This document shows positions 1 to 5,172 of a stretch of DNA of 5,233 nucleotides, piece after piece. Under the pieces are notes generated by a model. The model worked only from the letters and a program-made list of their open reading frames with translations, made no database searches and was not told where the DNA came from. A program made the translations under genes and the position numbers. How positions within the stretch are numbered: the first letter of the stretch is position 1; every line of letters starts with the position of its first letter. The stretch comes from an uncultured Oscillospiraceae bacterium. Lineage in GTDB: Bacteria; Bacillota; Clostridia; Oscillospirales; Oscillospiraceae. The stretch spans positions 1 to 5,233 of the forward strand of contig CAKTVN010000132.1 in the NCBI GenBank assembly GCA_934623545.1, given 5' to 3'.

Positions 1-767
1 AAGCATAGGTGTCCGTCGATGGTGCGCCCGCTGTAGACGCCCTGCTCACGCAGCCAGACCGCGAGATACTGCGCATCCTCCGGGAGGTCACTGTAGACCG
101 CCTTGTCGGTGGGCTTGACGATCTTGATGCGGACGCAGGCTTCGTTGGACACGTTCCCGGCGGCGTCCGTGGCGGTAAAGACGAAGCTGTCCTTGCCGAC
201 TTTATTTTCCTGCGGCGTGTAGGTGAAGGTCCCGTCGTCATGCAGCTCGACTGCGCCGCGCTTCGGCGCGCGCACGAGCGTGTACTGCATTGCGTCGCCG
301 TCCGGGTCGCGCACGGCGAGCGCGCCGGTATTGCTGATGTTCTTATAGGTCTCCATCGTGCCGTCCTGCGCGACAGGCGGCTGATTTTTCCCGCTGAGCA
401 GCGTAAAGCGCAGCTCCTGCGCGATGCCGACGCCGTTAGAGTAGATGGGACGGTAGTAAAGCGAGCATTCCTGCCCTCCGCTTCCGGACGGCGCGACGGT
501 CAGCTCCGCCAGCGCGCTCGCGGGCAGAACGTCGCCCGCGCAGATGCGGCGCGCGCCGTAGCGAATCTCGCAGACGGCGGAAGAGGGGACGTCGGAGACG
601 TAAATGCCGCTGAGCGCGGAAGCGCCCTCGCCGAACGCTTCCGCCGACAGGCAGGAGACCGCCTTCGCGTCCAGTTCCAGTGTGGCGGCAAGCGCCGTGC
701 CGCTCAGCGCGGCGGTGAGAAGCAGCAGAGCCAGCGCCCTGCGCAGCGATTTGGTATGCAGGTTCAA
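1..767 (-). CDS. Secreted Ig-like / S-layer-homology surface protein, 3' end outside the window
   Basis: Translating the minus strand from TTG at 767 gives 255 residues with no stop before the window edge, so the C-terminus is missing. Residues 1-27 look like a Sec signal peptide: basic K6/R9/R10, a leucine-rich core, and an ALA|A cleavage site. Residues about 30-127 resemble a bacterial Ig-like module (AGDVLPASALAELTV, then paired Tyr). Residues about 129-216 are a cadherin/VCBS-like Ig module (NQPPVAQDG, RDPDGDAMQYTL, GTFTYTP, DSFVFTATDAAGN). Residues 224-255 (YSDLPEDAQYLAVWLREQGV, then SGRTIDG) look like the start of an SLH domain, which in this family binds secondary cell-wall polymer. 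The start is chosen because AGGAGG lies 7 nt upstream and the signal peptide follows at once; no ATG lies nearby in frame. Six Cys (39, 66, 76, 101, 211, 255) are notable for an exported protein. Role inferred: cell-wall-attached surface protein; ligand unknown. Confidence 0.82.
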   Translation of the reverse strand, partial: MNLHTKSLRRALALLLLTAALSGTALAATLELDAKAVSCLSAEAFGEGASALSGIYVSDVPSSAVCEIRYGARRICAGDVLPASALAELTVAPSGSGGQECSLYYRPIYSNGVGIAQELRFTLLSGKNQPPVAQDGTMETYKNISNTGALAVRDPDGDAMQYTLVRAPKRGAVELHDDGTFTYTPQENKVGKDSFVFTATDAAGNVSNEACVRIKIVKPTDKAVYSDLPEDAQYLAVWLREQGVYSGRTIDGHLC

Positions 768-774
768 AAGATTA

Positions 775-780
775 CCTCCT
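775..780 (-). promoter_or_regulatory. Ribosome binding site that fixes the TTG start of the surface-protein gene
   Basis: The minus strand reads AGGAGG at 780-775, followed by a 7-nt spacer and TTG at 767-765. This perfect Shine-Dalgarno sequence is the main reason to accept TTG, since the frame has no nearby ATG. Confidence 0.85.
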
Positions 781-792
781 GACTTGATTGGG

Positions 793-825
793 GCGCGGCG
801 GCAAAGCACAGGCAGTCCGCCGCGC
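793..825 (-). promoter_or_regulatory. GC-rich hairpin in the leader of the surface-protein gene
   Basis: GCGCGGCGG (793-801) is exactly complementary to CCGCCGCGC (817-825), giving a 9-bp all-G/C stem with a 15-nt loop. On the minus-strand transcript it ends 12 nt before the AGGAGG. There is no U-tract, so it is not an intrinsic terminator. It could affect leader stability or ribosome access; that function is inference. I could not find a convincing sigma-A promoter for this gene between 826 and 898. Confidence 0.5.
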
Positions 826-898
826 GCTCCGTGTGACAGAGGTAGTGTTTGCAGGCATATGAAAAATATTCTTGCAAAAGAAAAAAATACAGCGCATG

Positions 899-931
899 AA
901 AAAACACACCGCTGTGCGTACAGCGGTGTGC
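899..931 (-). terminator. Rho-independent terminator of the SEDS gene
   Basis: CACACCGCTGT (906-916) pairs perfectly with ACAGCGGTGTG (921-931), an 11-bp stem with a 4-nt loop. On the minus strand it is followed by seven T (905-899). It begins 31 nt past the SEDS stop codon, so the SEDS gene appears to be terminated separately from the surface-protein gene downstream. Confidence 0.93.
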
Positions 932-962
932 TGCGTTATGTGTTTTGCGCGCTGCGGACGGC

Positions 963-2111
963 TCAGGTGAGCTTCGGGCGGATATAGCGCGCGGTGGAAT
1001 CCGGCGCGGGGCGCATTCGGATGCCGGAGACGAAGCCCATCGCGGCGAACATCGTGACGATGGAGCTGCCGCCGTAGCTGAAGAAGGGGAGCGTCAGACC
1101 GACGACCGGGAACACGCCGAGGCACATTCCGACGTTGATGCCGATCTGTGAGGCGAGCATACCGGCGATGCCGATGCAGATGAGCCGGTTCATGTAGTTT
1201 TCGGATTTGACGCCGATGTAGACGCAGCGGATGATGATCGCCGCCAGCAGTGCAAGGATCGCAAGGCAGCCGATCATGCCAAGCTCCTCGCCGCAGGCGC
1301 AGAAGATGTTGTCGGTGTGCTGCGCCGGAAGCGAGCCCGACTGCACCATCGTGCCATTAAAAAGCCCCTGTCCGGCGACGCCGCCGTTCTGAAGGGCGCG
1401 GATGCTGCGGTTCATCTGATAACGGACGGACTGCGCGTCCGGGTCGATCGTCGGGTCAAACAGGACGAGAATGCGGTTTTGCTGATAGTCGCCGAGGCGC
1501 GACCAGATGAAGGGGAACGCCGCCAGCACCAGACCGCCCGCCGCGAGGAACCAGATGAGGTTGACCCCGGCGGCAAACGCCATGATCGCGAAGATCATCA
1601 GATAGTTCAGCATCATGCCGTCGTCCCAGGAAAAGTAGCGGATGACGAGCGCGAGCAGCACCGTGATGCCGGTGATCTCGGCGACCGTCAACGGCGAGGA
1701 GATCTTGTTCTGCTTGACCGCCATCGTCTTGGCGATGATGATGATGAAAATGACCTTGCAGATCTCGGCGGGCTGAATCATGATGGGAAGTCCGAAGTCG
1801 AGCCAGCTCTTGTTGCCGCCGCGCTCAACACCGAAGAAGCGGAGCAGGGCGATGAACAGCACGCTGAACACGAGCAGCAGCTCGCGCCGCTCGGCGATGA
1901 TATCGACGTCGATCAGCGTAAAGAGCACATACAGCGCAATGCCGAGCAGCAGCGCGACGAGCTGGATGAGCACGTAGCGGCTGTTGCCGGCGTGGTTCGT
2001 CGCGCTGGAGATGATGATGATGCCATAGACCGTTGCCGTGATGCACAGCGACAGAAGCAGCATATCTGCCTTCTTGACAAATTCTCCGATGGCGCGGAAA
2101 ATACCCTGCAT
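963..2111 (-). CDS. FtsW/RodA/SpoVE-family (SEDS) peptidoglycan glycosyltransferase, RodA-like
   Basis: The 382-residue polytopic membrane protein has about ten hydrophobic segments (first at about 17-36), the usual SEDS size. SEDS proteins polymerise lipid II into glycan strands at the cytoplasmic membrane, together with a class B penicillin-binding protein. Diagnostic motifs are QPAE (113-116, conserved Glu115), LFDPTIDP (217-224), GQGLFNGT (247-254), LPAQHTDNIF (261-270) with Asp267 at the catalytic Asp position of RodA, GEELGMIG (274-281), and GVFPVVGLTLPFFSYGGSS (332-350). ATG at 2111 is preceded by AAAGGAGG (2126-2119) with a 7-nt spacer. The QPDLGTAL motif usual after the Glu helix is replaced by SWDDGMMLNY (161-170). 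No class B PBP, mreC or mreD gene is adjacent, so the choice between RodA (elongation), FtsW (division) and SpoVE (sporulation) is not settled. The gene has its own promoter and terminator. Confidence 0.93.
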   Translation of the reverse strand: MQGIFRAIGEFVKKADMLLLSLCITATVYGIIIISSATNHAGNSRYVLIQLVALLLGIALYVLFTLIDVDIIAERRELLLVFSVLFIALLRFFGVERGGNKSWLDFGLPIMIQPAEICKVIFIIIIAKTMAVKQNKISSPLTVAEITGITVLLALVIRYFSWDDGMMLNYLMIFAIMAFAAGVNLIWFLAAGGLVLAAFPFIWSRLGDYQQNRILVLFDPTIDPDAQSVRYQMNRSIRALQNGGVAGQGLFNGTMVQSGSLPAQHTDNIFCACGEELGMIGCLAILALLAAIIIRCVYIGVKSENYMNRLICIGIAGMLASQIGINVGMCLGVFPVVGLTLPFFSYGGSSIVTMFAAMGFVSGIRMRPAPDSTARYIRPKLT

Positions 2112-2127
2112 CTGTCAGCCTCCTTTC

Positions 2128-2148
2128 GTAAAGCGCGGTAAAGCGCGG
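2128..2148. repeat. Two-copy 10-bp tandem repeat in the SEDS leader
   Basis: The 10-bp unit GTAAAGCGCG occurs twice head to tail (2128-2137 with its first T/A offset, then 2138-2147) and a third copy begins with a G. It lies just upstream of the SEDS Shine-Dalgarno sequence. It may be chance or a small duplication; no function is claimed. Confidence 0.55.
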
Positions 2149-2168
2149 CAGAGATGTCGAAGTGTTTA

Positions 2169-2234
2169 GGCAACACCGCACAATTCGGCAAGCAGATTCG
2201 GCGAAGCGCGCAGACGCATTTGCGCGGTGTTGCC
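2169..2234. repeat. 66-bp element with 15-bp terminal inverted repeats, in the SEDS leader
   Basis: GGCAACACCGCACAA (2169-2183) is the inverted complement of TTGCGCGGTGTTGCC (2220-2234) except at one position (2180/2223). In a minus-strand transcript that position is a G-U wobble, so the 15-bp stem is unbroken; in a plus-strand transcript it is an A-C mismatch. The 36-nt interior holds TTCGGC twice (2184-2189, 2197-2202). Neither side has a T-tract, so it is not a terminator. It could be a small dispersed inverted-repeat element of the kind common in clostridial intergenic regions, or a 5' mRNA stem. Both readings are inference. Confidence 0.75.
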
Positions 2235-2239
2235 CTAAT

Positions 2240-2268
2240 ATTGTAACAAATTCCGCAGCGGCTGTAAA
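2240..2268 (-). promoter_or_regulatory. Sigma-A promoter of the SEDS gene (extended -10)
   Basis: On the minus strand, -35 TTTACA (2268-2263) is followed by a 17-bp spacer and -10 TACAAT (2245-2240). Each hexamer matches consensus at 5 of 6 positions. TGT directly precedes the -10, giving the TGn extension. A T-run at 2270-2276 lies just upstream of the -35, where an UP element would sit. The predicted start is near 2233-2236, giving a leader of about 120 nt that opens with the inverted-repeat stem. Confidence 0.8.
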
Positions 2269-2274
2269 GTTTTT

Positions 2275-2303
2275 TTGCAAATGGCGCGCGTATGTGATAA
2301 GAT
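2275..2303 (+). promoter_or_regulatory. Sigma-A promoter of the tsaE-tsaB-upp operon (extended -10)
   Basis: TTGCAA (2275-2280), a 17-bp spacer, and TAAGAT (2298-2303), with TGA at 2295-2297 forming an extended -10. The predicted start near 2310 gives a leader of only about 20 nt before tsaE. The -35 is back-to-back with the SEDS -35, 6 bp apart, and the T-run 2270-2276 overlaps it. Confidence 0.7.
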
Positions 2304-2331
2304 AACGTCAGAAATCGATCAGGAGAATGCT

Positions 2332-2769
2332 ATGGAATTTTACACTTCGTCCCCGGAGCAGACCGAGCGCGCCGGCGAGGCGCTGGCGGCGCGGCTGAAG
2401 CCGGGGGATGTGATCGCCTATTACGGCGACCTCGGCGCGGGAAAGACCGCATTCACGCGCGGGCTTGCGCGCGGGCTCGGCGTGACGGAGCCGGTCACGA
2501 GCCCGACCTATACCATCGTAAACGAATATCTCTCCGGTAAAATGCCGCTGTTTCACTTTGATATGTACCGTCTTTCCTCAAGCGAGGAGCTGTTTGACAT
2601 CGGCTGGGAGGACTATCTGGCGCGCGGCGGCATCTGCGCGGTGGAATGGAGCGAAAATGTGGACGATGCGCTTCAGGGCGCGATCACGATCCACATCGAG
2701 CGGACCGGCGACGAAAGCCGCCGCATCACGATCAACGGAGGCGATCGGTTTGAGAATTTTAGCCTTTGA
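2332..2769 (+). CDS. tsaE: tRNA t6A biosynthesis ATPase TsaE
   Basis: The 145-residue protein matches the usual TsaE length. TsaE is the P-loop ATPase that works with TsaB and TsaD to transfer the threonylcarbamoyl group onto A37 of ANN-decoding tRNAs in the cytoplasm. Visible motifs are Walker A GDLGAGKT (32-39), the switch motif SPTYTIVNEY (57-66), HFDMYR (75-80) in place of Walker B, and EWSEN (105-109), all typical of this family. The start is ATG 2332 because AGGAG (2321-2325) lies 6 nt upstream. The frame stays open to 2275, but that extension would overlap the -35 and -10 and has no ribosome binding site. It is the first gene of the operon, and its last 20 bp overlap tsaB, which suggests translational coupling. 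Confidence 0.95.
   Translation: MEFYTSSPEQTERAGEALAARLKPGDVIAYYGDLGAGKTAFTRGLARGLGVTEPVTSPTYTIVNEYLSGKMPLFHFDMYRLSSSEELFDIGWEDYLARGGICAVEWSENVDDALQGAITIHIERTGDESRRITINGGDRFENFSL
2737..2741 (+). promoter_or_regulatory. Ribosome binding site inside tsaE that fixes the TTG start of tsaB
   Basis: GGAGG with an 8-nt spacer to TTG at 2750. Homology to TsaB begins directly at this TTG (RILAFESS), while the open frame upstream of it is the low-complexity shadow of tsaE. Confidence 0.8.
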
Positions 2770-3454
2770 ATCCTCGGCGAAGGCGGCGAGCGCCGCGCTG
2801 CTCGAGGACGGAGCACTGCGCGCCGAGGCATTTCAGAACAGCGGCATGACCCATAGCTGCACGCTCATGCAGATGGCGGAGGACCTCATCCGGACTGCCG
2901 GGCTTACAGTTGAAGACATCAACGCCGCCGCCGTCGCGGCGGGACCGGGAAGCTTTACCGGCGTGCGCATCGGCGTCGCAGCGGCGAAGGGCTTTGCCTG
3001 GGGGCGGCAAATTCCGTGCTACGGCGTTTCAACGCTCGAGGCGATGGCGCGTGGCGCGGCTGCCGCTGACGGCGTCTACTGCTGCTGCATGGACGCGCGG
3101 CGCGCGCAGGTCTATAACGCGATTTTTTCGGTTGAGGGCGGTGCTTTGACCCGAATGACGGAAGATCGCGCAATTTCCATCGAGCAGCTCGGGGAAGATT
3201 TGTGTGAAATCAACAAAAAAATATTTATGGTTGGCGACGGAGCGGCTTTGTGCTATAATACTCTTTCGGATGGACTGCCGGGCATTTCGCTGATGCCGGA
3301 GCATCTGCGCCAGCAGCGCGCGTCCGGTGTGGCGCTGGCAGCGTGGGAGCAGATGCGAAGCGGGGTCGGCGGCGACGGCGCCGCGCTGACGCCGAACTAT
3401 ATTCGGCTCTCTCAGGCGGAGCGCGCCCGGGCGGAAGAAAAAACAACAGAATAA
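2750..3454 (+). CDS. tsaB: tRNA t6A biosynthesis scaffold protein TsaB
   Basis: The 234-residue protein has the normal TsaB length. TsaB is the catalytically inactive ASKHA-fold partner of TsaD in the t6A complex. It begins with [20 protein letters not shown] (2-21; the usual form is closer to ILAIDTS). It carries the signature [17 protein letters not shown] (65-81), [13 protein letters not shown] (114-126), VGDGA (161-165) and the C-terminal [14 protein letters not shown] (216-229). The start is TTG, supported by GGAGG 8 nt upstream and by where homology begins. tsaB overlaps tsaE by 20 bp, and upp follows after 22 bp. In many Firmicutes rimI and tsaD come next, but here they do not. Codons for residues 161-170 also contain a strong promoter-like sequence (3231-3259). 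The A7 run at 3215-3221 stands out in this GC-rich gene. Confidence 0.94.
   Translation: MRILAFESSAKAASAALLEDGALRAEAFQNSGMTHSCTLMQMAEDLIRTAGLTVEDINAAAVAAGPGSFTGVRIGVAAAKGFAWGRQIPCYGVSTLEAMARGAAAADGVYCCCMDARRAQVYNAIFSVEGGALTRMTEDRAISIEQLGEDLCEINKKIFMVGDGAALCYNTLSDGLPGISLMPEHLRQQRASGVALAAWEQMRSGVGGDGAALTPNYIRLSQAERARAEEKTTE
3231..3259 (+). promoter_or_regulatory. Putative internal sigma-A promoter within tsaB, ahead of upp
   Basis: TTGGCG (3231-3236), a spacer of exactly 17 bp, and a perfect TATAAT (3254-3259) preceded by TGC, an extended -10. An A/T-rich stretch with A7 (3212-3228) lies directly upstream, like an UP element. Initiation near 3266 would give upp a leader of about 210 nt independent of tsaE-tsaB. 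The match is strong, but it overlaps codons under protein constraint, so transcription has to be shown. Confidence 0.6.
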
Positions 3455-3476
3455 ACGGATGGAAAAGGAGTTTCTA

Positions 3477-4127
3477 ATGATGAACGAGAAGAATTTTGGA
3501 CCTCATGTACACATCATGGATCATCCGCTGGTCGCGCACAAGCTGACCATCATGCGGGATAAGGACACCAGCGTCAAGGATTTCCGTGAGCTCGTCAGCG
3601 AGATCGGTATGCTCATCACCTATGAGGCAACGCGCGATCTGCCGATGACCTCCAAGCACATTGACACTCCGATCTGCGAGATGGACGCGCCGACGCTTGC
3701 CGGCAAGAAGTTCGCAGTCGTTCCGATCCTGCGCGCGGGTCTCGGTCTGGTCGACGGCGTGCTGCGCATGGTCCCCTCCGCGCGTGTCGGCCACATCGGT
3801 ATGTTCCGCGACGAAGAGACGCTCATTCCGCACGTTTATTTCTGCAAAATGCCGAAGGATATCGCAGAGCGCGACATCCTGATCGTCGACCCGATGCTCG
3901 CGACCGGCGGCTCGGCGGATGCGGCGATCGAGGAGATGAAGAAGCGCGGCTGCAAGCACATCAAGCTCATGGTGCTCGTTGCAGCGCCCGAGGGCATCCG
4001 CTGCCTCGTCGAAAAGCATCCGGACGTGGAGATCTACGCCGGTGCGCTGGACGATCATCTCAACGAGCACGGCTACATTGTGCCGGGTCTCGGCGACGCG
4101 GGCGACCGCATCTTTGGCACCAAGTAA
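3477..4127 (+). CDS. upp: Uracil phosphoribosyltransferase
   Basis: The 216-residue protein is close to the usual 208-210 of the family. It converts uracil and PRPP to UMP in cytosolic pyrimidine salvage. The PRPP-binding loop is [10 protein letters not shown] (138-147). Other family marks are [13 protein letters not shown] (82-94), [13 protein letters not shown] (103-115), YFCKMPKDI (121-129) and the C-terminal [18 protein letters not shown] (199-216), which contributes to uracil binding. The start is ATG 3477 because AAGGAG ends at 3470, 6 nt upstream. A second ATG follows at 3480, and the frame is open from 3459, but the ribosome binding site lies inside that extension. It is the last gene of the tsaE-tsaB-upp operon, 22 bp after tsaB, and is followed by a terminator. 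There is no PyrR-type attenuator or uracil permease gene beside it. Confidence 0.97.
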   Translation: MMNEKNFGPHVHIMDHPLVAHKLTIMRDKDTSVKDFRELVSEIGMLITYEATRDLPMTSKHIDTPICEMDAPTLAGKKFAVVPILRAGLGLVDGVLRMVPSARVGHIGMFRDEETLIPHVYFCKMPKDIAERDILIVDPMLATGGSADAAIEEMKKRGCKHIKLMVLVAAPEGIRCLVEKHPDVEIYAGALDDHLNEHGYIVPGLGDAGDRIFGTK

Positions 4128-4144
4128 AAGTCTGAACACCGATT

Positions 4145-4175
4145 AAAGCCGGACGGATTTCCGTTCGGCTTTTTT
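4145..4175 (+). terminator. Rho-independent terminator of the tsaE-tsaB-upp operon
   Basis: AAGCCGGACGG (4146-4156) pairs with CCGTTCGGCTT (4161-4171) through 11 bp with one G-U, an ATTT loop, and a run of six T (4170-4175). It starts 18 nt after the upp stop codon. The Shine-Dalgarno sequence of the next gene begins only 5 nt past the T-tract. Confidence 0.92.
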
Positions 4176-4192
4176 GGAACGGAGGGATATAA

Positions 4193-4942
4193 ATGCAGTA
4201 CACGCAGATCAACGCGGAGACCATCGACCGCTGGGTCGAGGAGGGCTGGGAGTGGGGGACACCGATCAGCCATGAGGAATATCTCCGCGCGAAAAACGGC
4301 AGCTGGGATGTGAAGCTCACGCCGGTAAAATTCGTGCCGCACGAATGGCTCGGCGAGCTTCGGGGCAAAAAGATACTGGGACTCGCCTGCGGCGGCGGGC
4401 AGCAGATGCCGGTCTTTACGGCGCTCGGCGCGGAGTGCACGGTCCTGGACTATTCCGAAAAAATGCTCGAGCAGGAGCGGACGGTGTCCGTGCGCGAGGG
4501 CTATTCCATCGAGATCGTCCGCGCGGACATGACGCAGCCGCTGCCGTTTGCGGACGAAAGCTTCGACCTCATTTTCCACCCAGTGTCCAACTGCTATGTA
4601 CGCGAGGTGAGACCGATCTGGAAAGAGTGCTTCCGGGTGCTGAAGAGGGGCGGCGCGCTGCTCGCGGGGCTGGATAACGGGCTGAACTACGTCTTTGACG
4701 AGGATGAAACGAATATTGTCAATACGCTCCCGTTTGACCCTCTGAGCAATCCCGAGCACGCGCGGCAGCTCGCGCGCGACGACGGGGGAATGCAGTTTTC
4801 GCACACACTCGAAGAGCAGCTCGGCGGTCAGCTCGAGGCGGGCTTCCGGCTGACGGCGCTGTTTGAGGATACGAACGGGGTGGGGAAGCTCTATGAGCAC
4901 AACATCCCGACCTACGTCGCCTCGCGGAGCGTCAAGCCCTGA
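4193..4942 (+). CDS. Class I SAM-dependent methyltransferase, substrate unknown
   Basis: The 249-residue protein has a Rossmann-type methyltransferase core. Motif I is ILGLACGGG (61-69), binding the methionine end of SAM. VLDYSEKML (84-92) supplies Asp86 for the ribose. ADMTQPLPFADESFDLIFHP (111-130) covers motifs II-III, with Asp112 near the adenine. RVLKRGGALLAG (148-159) is the usual post-III strand. The first 50 residues and residues 160-249, including SNPEHARQL and an aromatic-rich C-terminus, form a cap that presumably decides the substrate. It resembles the Methyltransf_11 group, which covers small molecules as well as other targets, so I give no substrate. ATG 4193 has GGAGGG (4181-4186) 6 nt upstream. 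The gene starts right behind the upp terminator and I see no convincing promoter of its own, so expression may depend on read-through or a weak promoter within upp. Confidence 0.9.
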   Translation: MQYTQINAETIDRWVEEGWEWGTPISHEEYLRAKNGSWDVKLTPVKFVPHEWLGELRGKKILGLACGGGQQMPVFTALGAECTVLDYSEKMLEQERTVSVREGYSIEIVRADMTQPLPFADESFDLIFHPVSNCYVREVRPIWKECFRVLKRGGALLAGLDNGLNYVFDEDETNIVNTLPFDPLSNPEHARQLARDDGGMQFSHTLEEQLGGQLEAGFRLTALFEDTNGVGKLYEHNIPTYVASRSVKP

Positions 4943-5103
4943 GTAACCGCTGAATCGATCGGCTGCGGTTCTCAGCGGATCTTTTGCCCCGACTGTGCAG
5001 TTTGAAAAACTCGAAATACATACAGTATTCCATCATTTTTCAAACTTTCATTCGTGCCAAAATCTCTCGCTGATAACTCTTGCCGATCGAATCATCGGTT
5101 ACT
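4942..5103. repeat. 162-bp imperfect palindrome, MITE-like or long hairpin
   Basis: The left arm (4942-5019) and the right arm (5103-5025 read backwards) are inverted copies meeting at a 5-nt centre (5020-5024). The outer 22 bp match at 20 positions (AGTAACCG, then TCGATCGGC). Further matched blocks are TCAGCG (4972-4977), AGTTTGAAAAA (5000-5010 on the left, with its inverted copy TTTTTCAAACT at 5036-5046) and the central AAATAC/GTATT. Two 1-nt gaps and a diverged stretch lie between. Several mismatches become G-U pairs in a plus-strand RNA. The same 3-bp word, TGA, flanks it (4940-4942 and 5104-5106), a possible target-site duplication. I see no coding frame inside. It lies directly at the methyltransferase stop codon and is richer in A/T than its surroundings. 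Confidence 0.78.
4947..4985 (+). terminator. Possible terminator of the methyltransferase gene
   Basis: CCGCTGA (4947-4953) pairs with TCAGCGG (4972-4978), followed by ATCTTTT. The loop is 18 nt long and the T-run is short, so it would be a moderate terminator. AACCGC (4945-4950) can instead pair with GCGGTT (4965-4970), and both compete with the long palindrome in which they lie. Confidence 0.4.
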
Positions 5104-5143
5104 TGAGGCGCGGCAGACGATTTCCAAAAATTCCGCCGCTTTC

Positions 5144-5172
5144 TTGACTTTGCGCGCGAAAATAGATATAAT
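5144..5172 (+). promoter_or_regulatory. Strong sigma-A promoter reading out of the right edge
   Basis: TTGACT (5144-5149, 5 of 6 consensus), a 17-bp spacer and a perfect TATAAT (5167-5172). Transcription should start near 5179-5180 and continue past the window. The gene served is not visible. Its strength would suit a stable RNA or a highly expressed mRNA, but that is inference. Confidence 0.85.

Noticed and set aside
9..782. 257-codon open frame on the plus strand
   Set aside because: It is antisense to the surface-protein gene; its product is Arg/Ala-rich without any fold signature, as expected from the GC-rich complement of a real gene.
1317..2141. 274-codon plus-strand frame with a highly charged product
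   Set aside because: It is the complement of the SEDS gene; the Asp/Arg/His-rich translation is the mirror of hydrophobic membrane codons.
2275..2331. Upstream extension of tsaE by 19 codons
   Set aside because: It would begin inside the -35 hexamer and before the predicted transcript start; ATG 2332 has the AGGAG.
2558..2749. Upstream extension of tsaB by 64 codons
   Set aside because: It overlaps tsaE in another frame, is not TsaB-like, and lies ahead of the GGAGG that serves TTG 2750.
3215..3221. A7 run in tsaB as a possible transcriptional slippage or frameshift site
   Set aside because: The tsaB frame continues intact with its C-terminal motif present, so nothing suggests programmed slippage; it is better read as part of the A/T-rich tract before the internal promoter.
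3474..4139. 221-codon minus-strand frame
   Set aside because: It is fully antisense to upp, which has unmistakable family motifs and a good ribosome binding site.
4073..4900. 275-codon minus-strand frame
   Set aside because: It is antisense to the methyltransferase gene and the end of upp, and crosses the upp terminator; it has no ribosome binding site or recognisable domain.
5110..5139. GCGGC/GCCGC pairing ahead of the last promoter as a terminator
   Set aside because: A 5-bp stem with a 20-nt loop and a broken T-run is too weak.
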